From positions 2,232,001-2,296,000 of the forward strand of contig NZ_CP162511.1 in assembly GCF_040939305.1 (NCBI RefSeq): a stretch of 64,000 nucleotides of DNA, read 5' to 3'. The notes under the pieces were generated by a model. That model worked only from the letters and a program-made list of their open reading frames with translations. It did not search any database and was not told the origin of the DNA. The stretch's first letter is position 1. Each line of letters starts with the position of its first letter. Origin of the DNA: Herbiconiux sp. A18JL235 (lineage in GTDB: Bacteria; Actinomycetota; Actinomycetes; Actinomycetales; Microbacteriaceae). The translations under genes and the position numbers were made by a program. Of the stretch, positions 58,257 through 64,000 are shown piece after piece.

Positions 58257-58631
58257 TCAGGAACCGGGCTCGTCGAAGTACGACAGGCCGACCTCGTTGC
58301 GGGCCCTCGCGGCTTCGGCGCGCTCCTGGCGGAGGCGCTCAGCGCGCTCCTGGCGCTCGCGCAGCACCTCGGGGTCGACGGCGACGGTGCGCACCGTCAT
58401 GCCTCCCTTCGTGGCCGGGCTGCTGGCGGACTTCTTCGCCGCCGACGCGCGCGGCGCCCGCGAGCCTGACCCGCCCGCCGCGGCGCGCGACTCCTTCACC
58501 ACGGGCGCCTGACCGGTGCCGGCGCAGCGCTGGCCGTTCTTGTCGGCGTGCTGCACCATCGTCTGCGACACCAGGCCCACCGCGATCGATTTCCCGCACA
58601 CCGGGCATTTCGTTGCCGTACCGCCTGCCAT
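58257..58631 (-). CDS. Zinc-ribbon-like hypothetical protein (124 aa)
   Basis: Not a named family. The N-terminus [29 protein letters not shown] holds a CxxC plus His and Cys, a probable zinc site. The middle is low-complexity Ala/Ser/Lys-rich and the C-terminus has a charged coiled-coil-like helix ([20 protein letters not shown]). ATG at 58631 begins the conserved-looking zinc part. Four bases from the DUF1801 gene, likely co-transcribed. Possibly nucleic-acid-binding. Confidence 0.65.
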   Translation of the reverse strand: MAGGTATKCPVCGKSIAVGLVSQTMVQHADKNGQRCAGTGQAPVVKESRAAAGGSGSRAPRASAAKKSASSPATKGGMTVRTVAVDPEVLRERQERAERLRQERAEAARARNEVGLSYFDEPGS

Positions 58632-58802
58632 CGTCGTCCGAGCCTCCAGATCTGGGTCTGCGCGAGAAATCCCGCCCAGAGATTTTCGCACGGATCACGC
58701 CCGGCCATCGACGGCCGGGTCAGCCCGAGGAAGAGCTCCCGCACGGGTACGGCGCGAGCCAGGACTCGGAATAGTCCGGCGCCGCCGTCGGTTCGTCCTC
58801 CT

Positions 58803-59243
58803 ATGCCCCTCTCCGCAGAATACGAACCCGGCACCAGCGACTGGGCCCGCAAGCAGCTCGACGTCTACGAGGCCTCGGGCGGAACCGAAGGCACCACGCT
58901 GAACGGCATGGGCGTCGTGATCCTCTCCACCATCGGCGCGAAGAGCGGCAAGCTTCGTAAGACGCCGCTCATGCGCGTTGAGCACGACGGCGAGTACGCG
59001 GTGGTGGCCTCTCTCGGCGGGGCACCGAAGCATCCGGTCTGGTATCACAACATCGTCGCCGAGCCGCACGTGGAGCTGCAGGACCGCACCGAGAAGCACG
59101 ACTACCGTGCCCGCGAGGTCTTCGGCGACGAGAAGGCGCTCTGGTGGGAGCGCGCCATCGCCGCGTACCCGCCCTACGCCGACTACCAGCTGAAGACCGA
59201 GCGCGAGATCCCCGTCTTCGTGCTCACCCGCATCGAGGGCTGA
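58803..59243 (+). CDS. Deazaflavin-dependent nitroreductase-family protein, Ddn-like (146 aa)
   Basis: Split-barrel protein of the F420-dependent Ddn/nitroreductase group: [40 protein letters not shown] (about residues 44-83) is the F420-binding signature and [12 protein letters not shown] closes the domain. Family members reduce quinones or nitroaromatics with F420H2. Monocistronic, between the zinc-ribbon gene (divergent) and dhaM (convergent). Confidence 0.88.
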   Translation: MPLSAEYEPGTSDWARKQLDVYEASGGTEGTTLNGMGVVILSTIGAKSGKLRKTPLMRVEHDGEYAVVASLGGAPKHPVWYHNIVAEPHVELQDRTEKHDYRAREVFGDEKALWWERAIAAYPPYADYQLKTEREIPVFVLTRIEG

Positions 59244-59281
59244 GCCGGCCGGCGCGCGCCAGTGCCACCCTCGGCTTCGGC

Positions 59282-60034
59282 TCAGGCCTCGCCGAAACCG
59301 CTCTCCACGAGGTCGGCGAGGGCGTTCACGGCCTCGGCGCCCGCCGGGTCGTCGCTCGCGATCTCGACGACGCTGCCTTTCGTGAGGCCGAGCGACATGA
59401 TGCCGAGCAGACTCTTGGCGTCGCGGCCGTTCACCGTGACCTTCGTGTCGAAGCCGCTCGCCAGCTTCACGAACTCGGCGGCCGGCCGCGCGTGAAGGCC
59501 GTCCCGGTTCACGATGGTGACCGTGCGCGAGGGTGTTGCGGATGCGCCGGCCCCGCTCTCGGCTGCGGCCCCGGCCTCGAACACCGGCACGGCGGCTATC
59601 TCGCCTGACCCCGCGCCGAGGGCGTCCTGCCTGCCTGAGCTCTCCGCTGCCGACTCCCCCGCAGCGACCACGGCGTCGAGGTCGTTTCCCGACTCGGCAG
59701 CGACGGCGGCGGCGACACCGCCCTCGACCAGCGGCGCGGAGACGATGCGCACGCGCTCCCGCACCTCTTCGTCGAGGAAGTCCAGCGCTGTCTCGGCGGT
59801 CAGGATGGCGGAGCCGAGGTCGCAGAACACGGCGACGCCGTGCCCGGAATCGGCCGCGCCTATCGCCGCGCTCACCTTGTCGAAGCTGGTGCCGATGCCG
59901 CCCTGGTCGGTGCCTCCGGCAGCGACGAGCGATGCGGTGCCGGCCATCTGGCCGGCCAGCTCGACGAGCCCGTCGGCGATCTTGGCACTGTGCGACACGT
60001 AGACGATGCCGACTTTGCCCGGGGTGCCGGCCAT
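59282..60034 (-). CDS. dhaM: Dihydroxyacetone kinase phosphotransferase subunit DhaM, EIIA-HPr fusion (250 aa)
   Basis: N-terminal EIIA-mannose-type domain (about residues 1-130; phospho-His in VYVSHSAKIADG and GGTDQGGIGTSF), Ala/Ser linker, then a complete HPr domain with phospho-His in NRDGLHARPAAEFV (about residues 172-185). It passes phosphate from PEP-derived HPr to DhaL-ADP. Unlike E. coli DhaM there is no EI domain, so a separate PtsI must act. Start overlaps dhaL stop by one base. Probable operon dhaKLM. Confidence 0.9.
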   Translation of the reverse strand: MAGTPGKVGIVYVSHSAKIADGLVELAGQMAGTASLVAAGGTDQGGIGTSFDKVSAAIGAADSGHGVAVFCDLGSAILTAETALDFLDEEVRERVRIVSAPLVEGGVAAAVAAESGNDLDAVVAAGESAAESSGRQDALGAGSGEIAAVPVFEAGAAAESGAGASATPSRTVTIVNRDGLHARPAAEFVKLASGFDTKVTVNGRDAKSLLGIMSLGLTKGSVVEIASDDPAGAEAVNALADLVESGFGEA

Positions 60035-60684
60035 CAGGCGTCACCACTGGCCGAGCGCGCCGCCTCGGCCGCGGCGCGCAGGATGAGCGACGACGACTGC
60101 GCCCCGGGGTCGCGGTGCCCGATCGCGCGCTCGCCGAGGTAGCTGGCACGGCCCTTGCGGGCGACAAGCGGCTCGGTGGCCAGTGCCCCCGCCTCCGCCG
60201 CGGTCGCCGCGGCGTCGAGGATCTCCGCCTCGGAGCGGCCCTCGGCGGCCGCCGCGGCGGCTGCGTCGACGGCGGGAGTCCAGGCGTCGATCATGGTCTT
60301 GTCACCCGACTCCGCCTTGCCCCGCAGCACGATGCCGTCGCGCGCCGCGGTGAGCAGCGCCACGAGCGCCGCACCGTCGAGCTCGGCCTCCTTGCCGACG
60401 GCGCCCGCGCCCTTGAGGTAGGCGGTGCCGAGCAGAGGGCCGGACGCACCGCCCACCGTCGAGATGAGAGTGGTGGCGACGAGCTTCAGGGCGTCGCCCG
60501 GAACCGCATCGGCGGGGAGGTCGTCGAGCTTCGCGATCACGGCCGTGTAGCCGCGGTCGAGGTTCTCGCCGTGGTCGCCGTCGCCGATCGCGCGGTCGAG
60601 GGTGACCAGTTCCACCCGATGCTCCGACACCGCCTCCGCGGTTCGCCGGATCCAGTCGGTCGTCCAGGTGATGCCGAGGCCCAT
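60034..60684 (-). CDS. dhaL: Dihydroxyacetone kinase ADP-binding subunit DhaL (216 aa)
   Basis: Eight-helix barrel subunit that holds ADP as a cofactor. The Mg-ADP motif GDGDHGENLDRGYTAV (about residues 32-47) has the Asp ligands, followed by GGASGPLLGTAYL (about 77-89) and DKTMIDAWTPAVDAA (about 115-130). Length normal for DhaL. TGATG overlap with dhaM; 10 bp after dhaK. Confidence 0.92.
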   Translation of the reverse strand: MGLGITWTTDWIRRTAEAVSEHRVELVTLDRAIGDGDHGENLDRGYTAVIAKLDDLPADAVPGDALKLVATTLISTVGGASGPLLGTAYLKGAGAVGKEAELDGAALVALLTAARDGIVLRGKAESGDKTMIDAWTPAVDAAAAAAAEGRSEAEILDAAATAAEAGALATEPLVARKGRASYLGERAIGHRDPGAQSSSLILRAAAEAARSASGDA

Positions 60685-60694
60685 GTTTCTCCTT

Positions 60695-61696
60695 CTACCT
60701 TCCCCAGCGGAGCGCCGCTGTCTGAACCGGCGCGTCGTACAGCTCGGTCAGTTCGTCGTCGAGCTTCAGCACACTGATCGACACACCCTGCATCTCGAGC
60801 GAGGTGACGAAGTTGCCGACGAGCGAGCGCGCCACCTCCACCCCGCGGTCGGCGAGCACCGCCGCCGCGTGGCGGAACACGATGTAGAGCTCGACCTGGG
60901 GCGTGCCGCCCATGCCGTTCACGAGGAGGTGCACCCTGTCACCCGAGTCGAGCGGCAGGTCGTCGAGGATGGGGCCGAGCAGCCGGTCGACGATGGCGTC
61001 GGCGGGCTCCAACTTGATGCGCTCGCGGCCCGGTTCACCGTGGATGCCGATGCCGATCTCGATCTCGTCGTCGGCGAGCTCGAAGCTCGGCTCCCCGGCG
61101 TGCGGCACGACGCAGGGCGTGAGCGCGACACCCATGGTGCGCACTCGGGAGTTGACCTTCTCGGCGACGGCGACCACGGCATCCAGGTCGTCGCCGCGTT
61201 CGGCTGCGGCACCGGCGATCTTCTCCACCAGCACGGTGCCGGCGACGCCTCGGCGGCCTGCGGTGTAGAGCGAGTCCTTCACGGCGACGTCGTCGTCGAC
61301 GACGACCGTGCGCACCTCGATGTCCTCGGCCGAGGCGAGGTCGGCGGCGGTCTCGAAGTTGAGCACGTCGCCGGTGTAGTTCTTCACGATGTGCAGCACG
61401 CCCTTGCCCGAGTCGACGGCCTTGGTGGCGGCGAGGATGGGGTCGGGGGTGGGCGAGGTGAACACGGGGCCCGGAACCGCCGCGTCGAGCATGCCGAAAC
61501 CGACGAATCCGCCGTGCAAGGGCTCGTGGCCGCTGCCACCACCCGAGACGATGCCGACCTTGCCGGCGACCGGAGCGTCTTTCCGCACGATGAAGATCGG
61601 GTCGTGCGAGACGGTGACGATGTCGCCGTGCGCCGCCTCGAATCCGACGACCGCCTCGTCGACGACGTTCTTCGGATCGTTGATGAGTTTCTTCAT
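60695..61696 (-). CDS. dhaK: Dihydroxyacetone kinase substrate subunit DhaK (333 aa)
   Basis: Binds dihydroxyacetone covalently through a His. Conserved blocks: [16 protein letters not shown] (about residues 46-61) with the substrate-site His, [15 protein letters not shown] and [13 protein letters not shown] (about 205-217) with the covalent His. ATG at 61696 with a GAAGGGAA site. Lead gene of dhaKLM, divergent from glpF-glpK. Confidence 0.92.
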   Translation of the reverse strand: MKKLINDPKNVVDEAVVGFEAAHGDIVTVSHDPIFIVRKDAPVAGKVGIVSGGGSGHEPLHGGFVGFGMLDAAVPGPVFTSPTPDPILAATKAVDSGKGVLHIVKNYTGDVLNFETAADLASAEDIEVRTVVVDDDVAVKDSLYTAGRRGVAGTVLVEKIAGAAAERGDDLDAVVAVAEKVNSRVRTMGVALTPCVVPHAGEPSFELADDEIEIGIGIHGEPGRERIKLEPADAIVDRLLGPILDDLPLDSGDRVHLLVNGMGGTPQVELYIVFRHAAAVLADRGVEVARSLVGNFVTSLEMQGVSISVLKLDDELTELYDAPVQTAALRWGR

Positions 61697-61859
61697 TGAA
61701 CATTCCCTTCGATCGGGCGTTCGTCGCCCGTCACGGGATCCGGTCACCCGGCCATCCATCACAAATCTATACCTGAAAGGTCGCTGGGGATATCGTTGCC
61801 TCAAGCCGTTCACCACGGAGGCCACAGCGGGTGGCCGAACAGTGCGAAGGAAGGTCATC

Positions 61860-62627
61860 GTGGACAATCTCGGAATCGACTTCATATCTGAACTGGTGGG
61901 CACCGCCCTGCTGGTCCTCCTCGGCTGCGGCGTCGTCGCGAACGTCGCCCTCGTGCGCACGAAGGGTTTCAACGGCGGGTTCTTGATGGTGAACGTCGGC
62001 TGGGGCCTCGCGGTCTTCGCCGGTGTCATCGTCTCCTACGCCTCCGGCGCCCACCTTAATCCGGCGGTCACCCTCGGACTCGTGGCCAACGGCGCGCCGA
62101 CGTTCGGGTCGGAGGCCACCTCCGTGCCGGTGAACTTCCTGTCGGTCATCGCCTACATCGGCGCGCAGATGATCGGTGCGATCATCGGTGCCGTGTTCGT
62201 GTGGCTTGCCTACAAGCAGCACTTCGACGCCGAGCCCGAGGCCGGCAACAAGCTCGGCGTGTTCTCCACCGGGCCCGCGATGCGCTCCTACGGATGGAAC
62301 CTCGTCACCGAGATCATCGGCACCTTCGTGCTGGTGTTCGTGGTGATCGGCTTCGGCCGCAACGGCGACGGCGGCGGTCTCGCCGCGCTCGGTGCTCTGC
62401 CGGTGGCTCTGCTCGTGATCGGTATCGGCGCCTCCCTCGGTGGCCCGACCGGGTACGCGATCAACCCCGCCCGTGACCTCGGCCCGCGCATCGCCCACGC
62501 CCTGCTCCCCATCAAGGGCAAGGGCTCCTCCGACTGGGCCTACTCCTGGGTACCCGTCGCCGGCCCCATCATCGGCGGCGTGCTCGCGGGTCTCCTCGCC
62601 ATCCCCCTCCTCCCCATCCTCACCTGA
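61860..62627 (+). CDS. glpF: Glycerol facilitator / aquaglyceroporin GlpF (255 aa)
   Basis: MIP-family channel with six membrane helices and two NPA motifs, [11 protein letters not shown] (about residues 64-74) and [13 protein letters not shown] (about 200-212); the Asp after the second motif is typical of glycerol-conducting members. GTG at 61860 with AGGAAGG is used. 90 bp and a strong hairpin separate it from glpK. Brings in glycerol for phosphorylation. Confidence 0.92.
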   Translation: MDNLGIDFISELVGTALLVLLGCGVVANVALVRTKGFNGGFLMVNVGWGLAVFAGVIVSYASGAHLNPAVTLGLVANGAPTFGSEATSVPVNFLSVIAYIGAQMIGAIIGAVFVWLAYKQHFDAEPEAGNKLGVFSTGPAMRSYGWNLVTEIIGTFVLVFVVIGFGRNGDGGGLAALGALPVALLVIGIGASLGGPTGYAINPARDLGPRIAHALLPIKGKGSSDWAYSWVPVAGPIIGGVLAGLLAIPLLPILT

Positions 62628-62632
62628 TCCCC

Positions 62633-62668
62633 AGCGGGCCGGTCCACAGTGACGTGGACCGGCCCGCT
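62633..62668 (+). terminator. Perfect 15-bp-stem hairpin between glpF and glpK
   Basis: AGCGGGCCGGTCCAC and its exact inverse flank a 6-nt loop AGTGAC. No T-run follows. It may partially terminate glpF transcripts or stabilise them, giving different glpF and glpK levels. Confidence 0.65.
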
Positions 62669-62717
62669 GCATCCGAAGCATCCGCAGTAGAAGTCCTCAC
62701 ACCACGAAGGAGTCGTC

Positions 62718-64000
62718 ATGACGGACTACATCATCGCCATCGATCAGGGAACCACGAGCACCCGCGCCATCGTCTTCGACCACTCGGGATCGATCGTCTC
62801 GACCGGCCAGAAGGAGCACGAGCAGATCTTCCCCAAGGCCGGCTGGGTCGAGCACGACCCTAAGGAGATCTGGGACAACACCCGCGAGGTCATCGGTCAG
62901 GCGCTGTCGAAGGCGAACATCACCCGGCACAACGTGAAGGCCGTCGGCATCACGAACCAGCGCGAGACCGCCGTGGTGTGGAACAAGAACACCGGCGAAC
63001 CGGTCTACAACGCGATCGTGTGGCAGGACACCCGCACCCAGCCCATCGTCGACCGTCTCGCCGAAGACGGCGGGGTCGAGCGGTTCAAGCCGACCGTGGG
63101 TCTGCCGCTCGCGACCTACTTCTCAGGTACGAAGATCGTCTGGATCCTCGAGAACGTCGAAGGAGCCCGCGAGGCCGCCGAGGCCGGCGACCTGCTGTTC
63201 GGCACCACCGACAGCTGGGTGCTGTGGAACCTGACGGGCGGCGTCGACGGCGGCGTGCACGCGACAGACGTCACGAATGCCTCGCGAACCCTGTTCATGG
63301 ACCTCGAGACACTCGAATGGCGCGACGACATCCTCGAGGCGTTCGGAGTGCCTCGCAGCATGCTGCCCGAGATCAAGTCGTCGTCCGAGGTCTACGGCAC
63401 GGTGCACAGCTCGTCGCTGCTGCGGGAGGTGCCGGTGGCGGGCATCCTGGGCGACCAGCAGGCCGCGACCTTCGGCCAGGCCGCGTTCGGGCCCGGTGAG
63501 GCGAAGAACACCTACGGCACCGGCAACTTCCTCATCTTCAACACCGACACCGAGATCGTGCACTCCAAGAACGGGCTGCTCACCACCCTCGGCTACAAGC
63601 TCGGTGACGAGCCCGCGCACTACGCGCTCGAAGGGTCGATCGCGGTGACCGGGTCGCTCATCCAGTGGCTGCGAGACAACCTCGGCATCATCTCCTCCGC
63701 CCCCGAGGTCGAGGAGCTGGCCAAGACGGTCGACGACAACGGCGGCGCGTACTTCGTGCCCGCGTTCTCCGGACTCTTCGCTCCCTACTGGCGACCGGAT
63801 GCGCGCGGCGCACTCGTGGGCCTCACCCGCTACGTGAACAAGGGCCACATCGCACGAGCAGCGCTCGAGGCCACCGCATTCCAGACCCGCGAGGTGCTCG
63901 ACGCGGTGAACGCCGACTCCGGGGTTCCGCTCGAGGAGTTGAAGGTCGACGGCGGCATGATCGCCAACAACCTGCTCATGCAGTTCCAGGCCGACATCCT
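62718..64000 (+). CDS. glpK: Glycerol kinase, N-terminal part (cut by window end)
   Basis: FGGY-family kinase making glycerol-3-phosphate. Phosphate-loop [13 protein letters not shown] (about residues 9-21), WQDTRT (about 101-106), [17 protein letters not shown] (about 262-269) and [14 protein letters not shown] (about 350-363) are typical glycerol kinase blocks. AAGGAG precedes the ATG. 427 codons are visible and the frame is still open; the full family length is about 500 aa. Downstream of glpF. Confidence 0.95.
   Translation, partial: MTDYIIAIDQGTTSTRAIVFDHSGSIVSTGQKEHEQIFPKAGWVEHDPKEIWDNTREVIGQALSKANITRHNVKAVGITNQRETAVVWNKNTGEPVYNAIVWQDTRTQPIVDRLAEDGGVERFKPTVGLPLATYFSGTKIVWILENVEGAREAAEAGDLLFGTTDSWVLWNLTGGVDGGVHATDVTNASRTLFMDLETLEWRDDILEAFGVPRSMLPEIKSSSEVYGTVHSSSLLREVPVAGILGDQQAATFGQAAFGPGEAKNTYGTGNFLIFNTDTEIVHSKNGLLTTLGYKLGDEPAHYALEGSIAVTGSLIQWLRDNLGIISSAPEVEELAKTVDDNGGAYFVPAFSGLFAPYWRPDARGALVGLTRYVNKGHIARAALEATAFQTREVLDAVNADSGVPLEELKVDGGMIANNLLMQFQADI

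Noticed and set aside
61820..61836. GGCCAC-AGCGG-GTGGCC hairpin upstream of glpF as riboswitch or operator
   Set aside because: A short GC-rich stem is common at this base composition and no conserved riboswitch core or regulator site is visible.
62654..62863. 69-aa plus-strand ORF at the start of glpK
   Set aside because: Out-of-frame shadow; the real glycerol kinase frame starts at 62718 and stays open to the window end.

Overview
The window is high-GC actinobacterial DNA with dense gene packing, frequent ATGA/GTGA stop-start overlaps, many GTG starts and several start codons placed 6-7 nt after a TAnnnT hexamer. The gene content (DUF7882, DUF6328 and DUF6458-type proteins, a mycothiol-type ArsC, DevR/DevS, deazaflavin-type reductase) suggests a Microbacteriaceae-like member of the Micrococcales; this taxonomic call is inference. 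No rRNA, tRNA, CRISPR array, IS element or prophage was recognised.

Region 1 (1-12435) looks like a hypoxia/dormancy island. A sensor kinase with two GAF domains and its response regulator closely resemble mycobacterial DosS/DosR (DevS/DevR). Around them lie two universal stress proteins, four BON-domain proteins, two pyridoxamine-phosphate-oxidase-like flavin proteins, a flavodoxin, a DUF1003 membrane protein, a zinc alcohol dehydrogenase, a P1B metal ATPase (cut by the window start) and NhaA. Four 14-bp sites of the form GGGAC-CAAA-GNCCC, close to the mycobacterial DosR box, sit in front of these transcription units, so the island is probably a DevR regulon.

Region 2 (12618-16887) holds a secreted alpha/beta hydrolase, an arsenic operon (ArsR with a near-perfect operator, ArsC, FAD oxidoreductase with a Cys-rich tail) and a DUF2231 membrane protein. 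Region 3 (16997-22220) is an OmpR-type two-component system followed by a tightly coupled electron-transfer operon: Ser-rich membrane tether, ApbE flavin transferase, ferric-reductase-like membrane protein, NuoF-like flavoprotein and ferredoxin. The tether lacks the FMN-binding domain expected in such operons. Region 4 (22353-26903) is a PucR regulator with a class III aminotransferase and a methylmalonate-semialdehyde dehydrogenase, probably for beta-alanine or a related omega-amino acid.

Region 5 (26949-38320) mixes regulators and enzymes: TetR with a 23-bp-arm operator and its divergent MDR oxidoreductase, a lipoprotein, MarR, a CYP152-type fatty-acid P450, a Tat-exported putative carbohydrate-active enzyme, a NarL-type two-component system with a coupled leader ORF, and a VanY-like peptidase. 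Region 6 (38350-53932) carries a Ser/Thr kinase cluster, an ArsR-ArsC fusion, a cell-wall-binding repeat protein, ArsR/VOC, an amino acid permease, stress SDR, SRPBCC proteins, a LuxR regulator, an Acr3-like transporter and an NYN-domain nuclease-like protein.

Region 7 (53952-64000) has GNAT, TetR, a YCII/ECF sigma pair, a divergent Dam-like methylase, and a glycerol/dihydroxyacetone locus: dhaKLM reading left and glpF-glpK reading right, with glpK cut by the window end.
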